DNA from: a virus
Strand: one strand, 5' to 3'
Virus record (IMG/VR): IMGVR_UViG_3300030329_004565
Span: 1-45,128 of that record
DNA length: 45,128 nucleotides
In this document: one piece after another, positions 6,495-13,048 of the stretch
How the letters are laid out: each line of letters opens with the position of its first letter
Position numbering within the stretch: the stretch's first letter is position 1
The notes under the pieces: model-generated
The model's database searches: none
Seen by the model: only the letters and a program-made list of their open reading frames with translations
Told to the model about the DNA's origin: nothing
Program-made: the position numbers and the translations under genes

Positions 6495-6853
6495 TGGGGG
6501 ATGACAACTACGGGCTGACAGAGGTCGTCCCGGAGAACACGATTGCGTGGTGGGGTGCCCGGTGCAACTACGACCGGCGGTCCTACTGGGGGCCGGGGCT
6601 GGACATCAGCATTCACCTCAACGCATGGCATGGGGAGGAGGGGGACATCAAGCGCCTGAAGTACTACTGGTCCGAGGCCAGGAAGGATGTGTTCGGGGCG
6701 TTTGATGCACTGCTTCATGAGAGTGAGTACGGAAACAGCATCGAGCCCGGGGTGCACGTCCTGCATGAGGACGACATCATCAAGGTGGCCGGTGCAGCAA
6801 GGGGCGACTACTTCTACGTGTCGGCGTGGATGAAGACGCCATGGGAGGAGTGA
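6494..6853 (+). CDS. Hypothetical protein, 119 aa
   Basis: The start is in a TGATG overlap behind GGGGGGAG. The product is acidic and aromatic (TIAWWGARCNYDRRSYWGPG, KYYWSEARKDVFGAFD). It shares the acidic, Trp/Tyr-rich character of the 116-aa product at 7128-7478. No motif points to a function. Confidence 0.65.
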   Translation: MGDDNYGLTEVVPENTIAWWGARCNYDRRSYWGPGLDISIHLNAWHGEEGDIKRLKYYWSEARKDVFGAFDALLHESEYGNSIEPGVHVLHEDDIIKVAGAARGDYFYVSAWMKTPWEE

Positions 6854-7128
6854 TGACGACAGTTTCTTTTGCGGTTCCTGTGACCCTGTGGGTTGACGTG
6901 GAGTTGAGGCTTGACCCATGCACGGAAGAGGATGCCCTTGAGTTTGCGCAAGCTGCGCTGGATGAGGGGCACATCCTTGAGGTGGATGGGAACAAGGGTT
7001 CGGTTTGGGTGAATGATTGCTTGATTGTTCCCGGTGAGGTTCAGTTTGAGGACCACTTCGAGAACGTGATTGGCCAGGAGTTGAGTGGGTTTGTCCGGGT
7101 GTACGACGCACTGCCCGAGGAGGAGTGA
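6853..7128 (+). CDS. Hypothetical acidic protein, 91 aa
   Basis: The start is in a TGATG overlap behind GGGAGGAG. The product is a small alpha/beta domain: strand (VSFAVPVTLWVDVELRL), helix (TEEDALEFAQAALDEG), strand (VWVNDCLIV), acidic C-terminus. The family is not recognised. Confidence 0.65.
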   Translation: MTTVSFAVPVTLWVDVELRLDPCTEEDALEFAQAALDEGHILEVDGNKGSVWVNDCLIVPGEVQFEDHFENVIGQELSGFVRVYDALPEEE

Positions 7129-7478
7129 TGGGATACTACTTGAGGCAATGCGACGAGTCCGACCCCGAGCCCCACCCCGGTCAGCCGCCATGCGGACACG
7201 AGTCGTGCAACGATGTGTGGAGTGACCTCAACTACGGAGAGAAGCTCGAAGACTGGGGAGATGGGGAGTGTGTCGAGGTGTACAGGTGGGAGGTCCACAT
7301 TGGAATCGGCAAGCACGATTGGGATGACCACCCCGACCACCCCGATTGCTTCGAGGGCACGTTCGATGAGGCGAAGGAGTTCTTCAAGTCGGTCAAGGGC
7401 AAGTCGCGCATGTGGCCCGAGGAAGAGCCGGCGCAGAAGGAGTCGAACGAGGACCTGTTCCTCTTCAAAGAGGAGTGA
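7128..7478 (+). CDS. Hypothetical acidic protein, 116 aa
   Basis: It starts in a TGATG overlap behind GAGGAGG. It is rich in Asp, Glu, His and Pro, with a Cys/His group near the N-terminus (PPCGHESCND) and HDWDDHPDHPDC in the middle, which could bind metal. The last third is charged helix. Its stop overlaps a GTG that opens the next frame. Confidence 0.65.
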   Translation: MGYYLRQCDESDPEPHPGQPPCGHESCNDVWSDLNYGEKLEDWGDGECVEVYRWEVHIGIGKHDWDDHPDHPDCFEGTFDEAKEFFKSVKGKSRMWPEEEPAQKESNEDLFLFKEE

Positions 7479-7750
7479 GATTCGGTTTGGTCCAGTGCGG
7501 CGAGCCCCTGCGGGGGCGATCAGCCAGGGTGTCAATGTTGTCTGACGGCAGGTGCCGGTCGTGCTGGGTCAATCATATCAGGAGGGGTGATGAAGCGGAG
7601 GAGAATCGGATACGGGAAAGACGGCAGGTGGTGGAACGGGAAAAGGACAAGGAAATGGCACAAGAAGCTGAGGCTCAACCAGATACTCCACATTCAATAC
7701 ACCACAAAAACGGGCTCTCTTGCGCAGTTCAAGGAGAACCTTGCGTTTGA
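7475..7750 (+). CDS. Small zinc-finger-like protein, 91 aa, overlapping the next gene
   Basis: The GTG start sits in a GTGA overlap behind AAAGAGGA. The N-terminus contains CGEPLRGRSARVSML and GRCRSCW (residues 8-31), the style of small phage zinc-finger proteins, although one expected Cys is missing. A charged helix (EENRIRERRQVVEREKDKE) follows. The last 54 residues overlap the gene at 7590 out of phase by 161 bases. The same DNA has a GCCCC-TGCG-GGGGC hairpin at 7505-7518. It may be a real overlapping gene or a remnant. Confidence 0.45.
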   Translation: MRFGLVQCGEPLRGRSARVSMLSDGRCRSCWVNHIRRGDEAEENRIRERRQVVEREKDKEMAQEAEAQPDTPHSIHHKNGLSCAVQGEPCV

Positions 7751-7937
7751 GGACGAGTTCTTGGCAAGCCGCACCCCACGTCGCAGCAAACACGGGCGGC
7801 AGGGCATTGGGGAGTCGTGCTGGGAGTGCCATGAGATCGCAGAAAGGCTGGGCATTGTGCGCGGGAAGGCGCTGACAATGGGCGAGATGGAGCGAGATGC
7901 CGCACGCCGTCTTGAGTTCATGATTGAGGAGGAGTGA
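7590..7937 (+). CDS. Hypothetical protein, 115 aa
   Basis: The ATG has AGGAGGGGTG just upstream. The N-terminus is strongly basic (KRRRIGYGKDGRWWNGKRTR). A CWEC motif sits near residue 75 and the C-terminus is an acidic helix (RDAARRLEFMIEEE). The stop overlaps the next ATG as TGATG. I do not recognise the family. Confidence 0.65.
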   Translation: MKRRRIGYGKDGRWWNGKRTRKWHKKLRLNQILHIQYTTKTGSLAQFKENLAFEDEFLASRTPRRSKHGRQGIGESCWECHEIAERLGIVRGKALTMGEMERDAARRLEFMIEEE

Positions 7938-8422
7938 TGCCATATCTACTGCTGGCCAAGAGGGCACTGAAGAAAAGAGAAGTTGACTGGATGAACAGGC
8001 ACAACGTGCGGTGCGGCCATGCAGCATGGCTGACCGTTGCGGCCACAAACTTGCGCGTCGCAGTCAAAGATGAGGACTTTAGCGCAGTGCGGGTGGATGA
8101 GGCATTCCTCATTGGGATGCGCACCGCAATGAGCGCATCAGTTGAGACACATCTGGACAGGATACACAAGACGGTGATGTCTGGTGCAGAGTTGACCGGG
8201 CATCTTCGGGAGAGCCTTGTGCGCAGGATTGCAATGCTTCAAGAGGTGTCACCTGATGCAGCCCTGGTGTCTGCGCTTGGTGATTACCTAGCCATCATTG
8301 GAGAGGCACCCGCAAGGGATGCGGATGACCCGATGACTGCGGGGCACATGGTGCTGGGGATGGACCCTTTGTCGGTACAAACCTTCATTTTGGGGCTTGC
8401 AAAGCAGAATGTGAGTCAGTAG
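7937..8422 (+). CDS. Hypothetical helical protein, 161 aa
   Basis: It starts in a TGATG overlap behind GAGGAG. The product is almost all helix (SASVETHLDRIHKTVM, LRESLVRRIAMLQEV, AALVSALGDYLAII) and looks like a helical bundle. No family or catalytic motif is recognisable. It ends 42 bases before the ribbon-helix-helix-like gene. Confidence 0.65.
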   Translation: MPYLLLAKRALKKREVDWMNRHNVRCGHAAWLTVAATNLRVAVKDEDFSAVRVDEAFLIGMRTAMSASVETHLDRIHKTVMSGAELTGHLRESLVRRIAMLQEVSPDAALVSALGDYLAIIGEAPARDADDPMTAGHMVLGMDPLSVQTFILGLAKQNVSQ

Positions 8423-8464
8423 TGTCCAGAGTTGACGGCTCCAACATCAGCAGGTTTTCAGTCA

Positions 8465-8854
8465 ATGACCGAGAAGAAACCCGTGTCACCCAGTGACCTT
8501 GAGGATGCGGATTCCCCGCCCTCTTCAGCGCTGGACTATGCCGAGCGTGTGGCGGATGACCTCCGGCGCAGCAAGGGCGAGTTGCTCAGTGATGAAGCAT
8601 TCATGGGTGAGCTATTGAGGCAAACAGTTGACGGCCCATCCACATTCCCCAGCGAGGGGGGTGGCGGGATGGAGCGGCTGATACGTACGCACTCGTTGAA
8701 GGGCAGGACGAACAAGATAAAGGTGTTCCTCTGGTTGTCCGACAATGAGATGGCACAGATGAACACGTACAAGAATGTGCGTGGAGACAGGACCATGAAC
8801 GACATGGTCAATGAGTTGGTGTGCAGGGCTCTGGCGGCGCTGCGCTCCATATGA
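8465..8854 (+). CDS. Ribbon-helix-helix-like DNA-binding protein candidate, 129 aa
   Basis: I chose the ATG at 8465; an in-frame TTG at 8432 is an alternative, and neither has a strong ribosome binding site. The N-terminal half is acidic and probably disordered. Residues 85-129 have the order strand (KIKVFLWLSD), helix (NEMAQMNTYKNV), turn, helix (TMNDMVNELVCRALAAL), which fits a ribbon-helix-helix domain preceded by basic residues. Such dimers bind short palindromes, so this is a candidate reader of the operator-like repeats at 133-313. That link is inference. Confidence 0.55.
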   Translation: MTEKKPVSPSDLEDADSPPSSALDYAERVADDLRRSKGELLSDEAFMGELLRQTVDGPSTFPSEGGGGMERLIRTHSLKGRTNKIKVFLWLSDNEMAQMNTYKNVRGDRTMNDMVNELVCRALAALRSI

Positions 8855-8861
8855 GGGCGAC

Positions 8862-9002
8862 ATGACAGACAAAGAGATTGAAGAGATCGAGGCCATCCTC
8901 GAATCGCAGACCAATGGCGATGCGCTTCTGGCTGACGTGATGGGTCCGGGATTCCCCGACCCCACGGCGGAAGACGTGTGGCACAAGAGGGGTGAGGAAT
9001 GA
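8862..9002 (+). CDS. Small acidic protein, 46 aa
   Basis: The start follows GAGGGCGAC. The product begins with an acidic helix (TDKEIEEIEAILESQTNGDA) and ends with a loop. The stop overlaps the next ATG. There is no known relative. Confidence 0.5.
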   Translation: MTDKEIEEIEAILESQTNGDALLADVMGPGFPDPTAEDVWHKRGEE

Positions 9003-9253
9003 ACATTTACAGAGTTAGTGTACTTGATGGCGTGCTTCCCGGATGGCATCCGGTGCATTACCGCACAAAGAAAGAGGCCCTGAAAGCGGCGCGGGATGAG
9101 GCGAAGGTCCATAGGGACAACCCCGACTGCCGGATCATCGCCCATGCAATCAAGGTGGGGACGGGAAAGGATGCGATCATCGATGCTCTCAACAGCGCTT
9201 CCTGGGGAAGCCTCGGAGGGACCGAGATATTCTACTGGGGTGGGGTTGATTGA
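8999..9253 (+). CDS. Hypothetical protein, 84 aa
   Basis: It starts in an ATGA overlap behind AGGGGTGAGG. It is an alpha/beta domain: strand (NIYRVSVLDG), helix with basic face (KKEALKAARDEAKVHRD), strand (CRIIAHAIKVG), short helix. The pattern suits a small binding protein. The family is not recognised. Confidence 0.6.
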   Translation: MNIYRVSVLDGVLPGWHPVHYRTKKEALKAARDEAKVHRDNPDCRIIAHAIKVGTGKDAIIDALNSASWGSLGGTEIFYWGGVD

Positions 9254-9576
9254 TGTTCTGGAAAGATGAGACGTGCTGGTTCACCGTCCCCGATGGGACG
9301 ATCGACACCATGGAGAAGCAGGCCCCTGTGTTCGACGCAGGCGCATCCATCCGCGTGGATGGGGCAAGGGCTGTCCAATGCCCGACGAGGGCCATACGGG
9401 ACAAGCTCGTGGCCTTCTTCGGTGAGTGTGGTGTGGAGTGTGAACTGCTGGAGGAGTACACCCCTCACGAGAGGGACAGGATTGATCCGTTCTTCTGGCA
9501 CAGGGTGCGTCTGTTCAATGACTACCCGCCCATCCTGAACTATTCGCAGTGGGACATTGACTGGAGGAAGAGATGA
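9253..9576 (+). CDS. Hypothetical protein, 107 aa
   Basis: The start is in a TGATG overlap. It contains aromatic and acidic segments (CWFTVPDGTIDTMEKQ, FFWHRVRLFNDYPP) and a helix (TRAIRDKLVAFFGECGVECE). Its stop overlaps the start of the nuclease gene as ATGA, so the two are probably co-translated. No function is evident. Confidence 0.65.
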   Translation: MFWKDETCWFTVPDGTIDTMEKQAPVFDAGASIRVDGARAVQCPTRAIRDKLVAFFGECGVECELLEEYTPHERDRIDPFFWHRVRLFNDYPPILNYSQWDIDWRKR

Positions 9577-10475
9577 GGGCGATTGCATCAGACATATCCC
9601 AGCGGATTCTCACTGCTGCAAACAACGCAGAGCTTGGGAAGGGCGACGGCAAGTACCGCCATCGTGGCAGTGCCGTGTCCCGCTGCACCCGTGAGATGGT
9701 TCTCCATGCCATGGGTGTGCCGTGGACCAACCCTCCCAACCCCTTGTACGGTGACCAGATTGTCTTCCACCAGGGGCACGACATCGAGGACCGCATCATC
9801 TCCTACATGGAGGCCGCTGGCATCCCCGTTGGGTGCAGCCAGATGGAGGTCACCGCCATCACCCCGGTGCATGGGGTGCCGGTCAAGGGACACATCGATG
9901 GGATTGCCTTCATGCCAGAGGGGTCGCCGCTGGCTGGGAAGTGGTTCCTGTTTGACGTGAAGAGCGCAGGCACGTTTGGGTACAAGAAGGTTCAGGGTGA
10001 CCGCAATGGAGATCCCAGCGCGAACCACCGCAAGCAGCTTGAGGTGTACGCATTCTCAACTGTGACCGATCAGTCACAACAATACGATGCCGTGCGCAAC
10101 ACGAGGCTGTGTGACCTGCACTTTGAGGGCTTTGAGTTTGGTGGATGCATGGTCGTCTACTGCGCCAAGGAGAGGCCAACGAAATACATGAGGGGTGGGG
10201 GGAAGAAAGAGCTTCCTCGCATTCACACGTGTGTGTTTGAGGTGGAAGAGGTAGATCACGACGTGACGCTCGAACACTTCGATCTTGTCGAGGAACACAT
10301 CAGGGAGGGGACCATTCCTCCCATCCCAGACAAGGCAGACGAGATGGTCTGGGGGAGAATCGACAAGAAGACAGGAGCAAAGACAGCAGTGAGGTGTGAC
10401 CCTCGCTGGTGCAAACGATATGACGCCTGCCAGGGGAAGGTCTCCTTGGAAGACATCATAGTGAGGGAGGATTGA
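9573..10475 (+). CDS. Cas4/RecB-like PD-(D/E)XK nuclease with predicted Fe-S cluster
   Basis: The 300-residue product shows the nuclease core in order: GHDIED near 68-73, GHIDGI at 106-111, the catalytic DVK at 128-130 and KQLEVYA at 154-160. One cysteine precedes the core (C38 in SRCTRE) and three follow it (C275, C280, C286 in RCDPRWCKRYDAC). This one-plus-three arrangement is that of the 4Fe-4S cluster in Cas4 and AddB-type nucleases. It probably trims DNA ends, giving single strands for the annealing-type protein encoded next. No Cas1, Cas2 or CRISPR array is nearby, so an exonuclease role in phage recombination is more likely than adaptation. Confidence 0.85.
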   Translation: MRAIASDISQRILTAANNAELGKGDGKYRHRGSAVSRCTREMVLHAMGVPWTNPPNPLYGDQIVFHQGHDIEDRIISYMEAAGIPVGCSQMEVTAITPVHGVPVKGHIDGIAFMPEGSPLAGKWFLFDVKSAGTFGYKKVQGDRNGDPSANHRKQLEVYAFSTVTDQSQQYDAVRNTRLCDLHFEGFEFGGCMVVYCAKERPTKYMRGGGKKELPRIHTCVFEVEEVDHDVTLEHFDLVEEHIREGTIPPIPDKADEMVWGRIDKKTGAKTAVRCDPRWCKRYDACQGKVSLEDIIVRED

Positions 10476-10479
10476 TACA

Positions 10480-11466
10480 ATGCCAAAGATGCACGAGTTC
10501 GTCAGGAACATCCTGAAAGACAACGATGTGGATCCACGGGAGGCTTGCTGGGATTGCCATGGTACATGGGTTATCTATCACAAGTATCTCGAACGAATTG
10601 CAGACAAGAACGGGATCACGTTTGATGCACCGCAGATTCTTGCTTGCGATCTGGACAAGAAGGCAGCAGCCATCTGCGTGACGGGGCACCTCGGTGACCG
10701 CAGCGCGTGGAGCTTTGGCGAGGCAACTCGCGACAACAACAAGAACCCGTACCCCCTGGCCATGGCTGAGAAGCGCGCCAAGGACCGGGTCATCTTGAAG
10801 CTGGCTGGCCTGTCAGGACACATCTACTCCGAGGAGGAGGCAGACGTGTTCAAGGAGAACCGACCGCCTGTTCCATCCGCGCCAACTGAGCGCAAGATGG
10901 ACACGCTGAAGCCTGTTGCGCCAGCAGTGCCAGATGCACCGCCCCCTCCGGGACGGTCTCCGGGCAATCTGTCGATGGACGATCGCAAGGAGATGATCCT
11001 TGGGTTCTTCAATGGGCTTGGCCGCAAGGCCGGGGTGAGTGAGATTCGTGAGGCGACGGGGCTCACCAAGTCCCAGTCATCTCATGCGCTCAAGGCGATG
11101 GTGGAAGAGGGGTCTCTCATCATGACCGGCCAGAAGAGTGGCACGCGCTACAACCTGCCGGGAGCCTTGAAGGCAGCGGATGAACCTCCGCAGCCGGTCA
11201 AGCAGGAAGAGCCCGCAAGTCCGCCAGTACCCACTGCGCCGGTACCACAGCCGCCCAGGGTGGAGGCCAAGGGCGATGTGACCGCCGAGGAGTGGGGTGC
11301 TTTCACCCAGCAGATGTTGAGAGAGGGAGCCAACTTCCGTGACCTCCGCAATGCCGTGCTTCAGACCACTGGGTTTGATGATGCACATCAGGCCTTGCAA
11401 GCGGGGGCCATTACGAAGGAGACTCTCCAGAAGATGAGTGACATCTTCAATCTGAGGGTGGCATGA
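10480..11466 (+). CDS. Recombination/annealing-type protein with winged helix
   Basis: Residues 1-125 resemble a phage DNA-annealing or recombination-mediator domain: CWDCHGTWVIYHKYLERIA, GITFDAP and the hallmark YPLAMAEKRAKDRVILKL at 91-108 followed by SEEEAD. Rad52/Erf-type annealing proteins have comparable blocks, but I am not certain of the exact family. A Pro-rich linker leads to a winged-helix domain (about 168-233, with VSEIREATGLTKSQSSHALKA), a second Pro-rich linker and a C-terminal helical domain (about 265-328). It follows the nuclease by 5 bases, the usual exonuclease-annealase pairing. The stop overlaps an ATG that opens into the structured RNA region. Confidence 0.7.
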   Translation: MPKMHEFVRNILKDNDVDPREACWDCHGTWVIYHKYLERIADKNGITFDAPQILACDLDKKAAAICVTGHLGDRSAWSFGEATRDNNKNPYPLAMAEKRAKDRVILKLAGLSGHIYSEEEADVFKENRPPVPSAPTERKMDTLKPVAPAVPDAPPPPGRSPGNLSMDDRKEMILGFFNGLGRKAGVSEIREATGLTKSQSSHALKAMVEEGSLIMTGQKSGTRYNLPGALKAADEPPQPVKQEEPASPPVPTAPVPQPPRVEAKGDVTAEEWGAFTQQMLREGANFRDLRNAVLQTTGFDDAHQALQAGAITKETLQKMSDIFNLRVA

Positions 11467-11483
11467 ACGACAGTCCTATGAAG

Positions 11484-11684
11484 GGCCGTGTTGGTCGCTC
11501 TGGCACGGTTCAGGGGCATCTCTCATGGGACGCCATGAGAGGCCGGGAGCGTAGCGTCAGGCTACGTGGCAGCCTGTGGAAACAGGTCGATGGGGTGAGT
11601 TACCCTGGCTCATCAATCCCATCTCGCCGTCCCCACCCGGTTGGACTGAAGTGGCGCAGGGAGGCATGGCCTTATAGATGCCTC
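11484..11684 (+). ncRNA. Structured non-coding RNA candidate
   Basis: Between two genes lie 243 bases with a chain of strong hairpins on the + strand: 11486-11490/11504-11508; 11520-11528/11533-11541 (nine perfect pairs, GACG loop); 11550-11555/11561-11566; 11573-11577/11582-11586 (GGAA, a GNRA tetraloop); 11593-11596/11602-11605 inside 11589-11592/11111-type outer pairing 11589-11592 with 11611-11614; and 11661-11667/11678-11684 (seven pairs). A 90-codon frame (11463-11735) runs through it but would overlap the next gene and looks unlike protein. It does not match tRNA, tmRNA or any riboswitch I know. It could be a leader regulating the Hc1-like and SSB genes or an independent small RNA. Confidence 0.55.
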
Positions 11685-11709
11685 GTTTCTACAACAACAG
11701 GAGAGAATC

Positions 11710-11883
11710 ATGAATGCCAAGCAACTGGCAGATGAGATTGCTTCGCTTGCGAACGATCTCGTTGGTGATACCGAGAAACAACTGGGCAACGGGAACCAGG
11801 CGGCAGGTCGTCGCGCACGGGTTGCCTCAAGCAAGATCGGCAAACTCTGCAAGGAGTTCCGAAAGGCGTCGCTCGCGGCGTAG
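11710..11883 (+). CDS. Histone H1/Hc1-like nucleoid protein, 57 aa
   Basis: The ATG has GGAGAGAATC before it. The sequence matches the short chlamydial histone-like Hc1 pattern: an N-terminal helix (AKQLADEIASLANDLVGD), then GNQAAGRRARVASSKIGKL and KEFRKASL. Members of this family compact or coat DNA. The product lacks the long lysine-rich tail of full Hc1. It sits between the structured RNA and ssb, so it may act on replicating or packaged phage DNA. Confidence 0.7.
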   Translation: MNAKQLADEIASLANDLVGDTEKQLGNGNQAAGRRARVASSKIGKLCKEFRKASLAA

Positions 11884-11898
11884 GGAAGGGGGCGTTCA

Positions 11899-12468
11899 AT
11901 GGCAGACATGAATCAAGTTCTCCTTCTCGGTCGTCTTGCAAACGATCCAGAAGAGAAGCGCGTCGGACAGAAGGAAACCAAGCTGGTCAACTTCACGGTT
12001 GCCACTAGTGAGAAACTCCCCAATGGGCAGGAAGTCACCGAGTGGAACCGCTGCGTCGCGTGGCAATTCATTGGAGATCAGCTTTCAGGGCTGCGAAAGG
12101 GGGACCTTGTCACTGTCATGGGACGCCTCCAGACCAGATCCTGGGACAACAAAGACGGGGTGAAGCAGTACAAGACAGAGGTCAATGCGTCCTCTGTTGC
12201 ACGGATTCCCCGTTCCAACTCGGCAGGACCGGGCGCACCCGCTGGCCCTGCTGCCCCAACGTGGCCATTCAAGGACACAAAGAACGGCGTGGACTGGCCT
12301 GCTCCAGACAATAGCGGATCCAGCTACGCATCGGACTCAGGAGCGCAGCTTGCTGCCAAGTGGTCCGACCCAGCAAACCCCCGCAAGGGTGGCGTTCTGT
12401 TCCGGCTGATGGACAACGAGTGGGAAACCTTCGGGGAGATCCCCGAGGACGCTGACATCGGATTCTAG
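11899..12468 (+). CDS. ssb: Single-stranded DNA-binding protein
   Basis: The 189-residue product has the SSB OB-fold in residues 1-105: MNQVLLLGRLANDPEEK, VNFTVATSEK, EWNRCVAW, LRKGDLVTVMGRLQTRSW and YKTEVNA. A flexible Gly/Pro/Ser-rich region follows, and the end is acidic, DADIGF, like the DDDIPF tip by which bacterial SSB recruits partners. The ribosome binding site is GGGAAGGGGG. It follows the Hc1-like gene and precedes the initiator and helicase genes. It protects single strands made by the nuclease and helicase. Confidence 0.93.
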   Translation: MADMNQVLLLGRLANDPEEKRVGQKETKLVNFTVATSEKLPNGQEVTEWNRCVAWQFIGDQLSGLRKGDLVTVMGRLQTRSWDNKDGVKQYKTEVNASSVARIPRSNSAGPGAPAGPAAPTWPFKDTKNGVDWPAPDNSGSSYASDSGAQLAAKWSDPANPRKGGVLFRLMDNEWETFGEIPEDADIGF

Positions 12469-12469
12469 G

Positions 12470-13048
12470 ATGGATGTCAACCTGAATGTCATGGCTCTCA
12501 AGGAGCACCCGGCATTCAACAGCCCCATGAGAATCGGGGCCTTTGTGATTCTTGCGTCTCATGCTGGGCCAGGCTCGTTGAAGTTCGATCTGGCCCCTGC
12601 TTCTCTTGCAGAGCGCCTCGATTGTACGAGGGCGCGATTCGAGGATGCAGTGACGGGTCTGGCTCGGCATGGGGCCATTTCCCTCGAGAAGGGTGCAGTC
12701 AAGAGGGGAGTGTGGACCATCGATCTTGCGCCGAGCGCTGCTCTGTTGCAGGGTGATTGGTCCGAGGAGATTTCAGAGGCGGTTCCAGTCCAGGAACTCA
12801 TGAAAGAATGGGATGGCTTGTTTCGTCAGACAACAGGCACCCAGTACATGAGGACTCGCGGAGACTACTGGACCGAGCGACGTGATTGGATCAGCCTCCA
12901 CGATGCTCTCGGAGACCGCCTGTCGAGTTCGATGAGGGCGTTTTTTCAAGACAAGGAGAAGGCTCGCTGGGGCTACAGGTTCTCAGTGTTCTTTCGATGT
13001 GCGGCAATGCTGGTGGAGAAACCAACCAGTGAGTGGAGGTTCAGGTGA
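12470..13048 (+). CDS. Replication initiator or helicase-loader candidate, 192 aa
   Basis: Residues 20-90 look like a winged-helix domain (GAFVILASHAGPG, LAERLDCTRARFEDAVTGL, GAISLEKGAVKRGVWTIDLA). The C-terminal half is helical and aromatic (YWTERRDWISLHDALGDR, RFSVFFRCAAMLVEK). It begins one base after the ssb stop and overlaps the helicase start as GTGA, the usual place for an initiator or loader gene. Function is inferred from fold and position; the family is not recognised. Confidence 0.55.
   Translation: MDVNLNVMALKEHPAFNSPMRIGAFVILASHAGPGSLKFDLAPASLAERLDCTRARFEDAVTGLARHGAISLEKGAVKRGVWTIDLAPSAALLQGDWSEEISEAVPVQELMKEWDGLFRQTTGTQYMRTRGDYWTERRDWISLHDALGDRLSSSMRAFFQDKEKARWGYRFSVFFRCAAMLVEKPTSEWRFR

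Noticed and set aside
9573-10475. CRISPR-Cas adaptation gene cas4
   Set aside because: There is no Cas1, Cas2 or repeat array in the window and the recombination neighbours explain a phage exonuclease.
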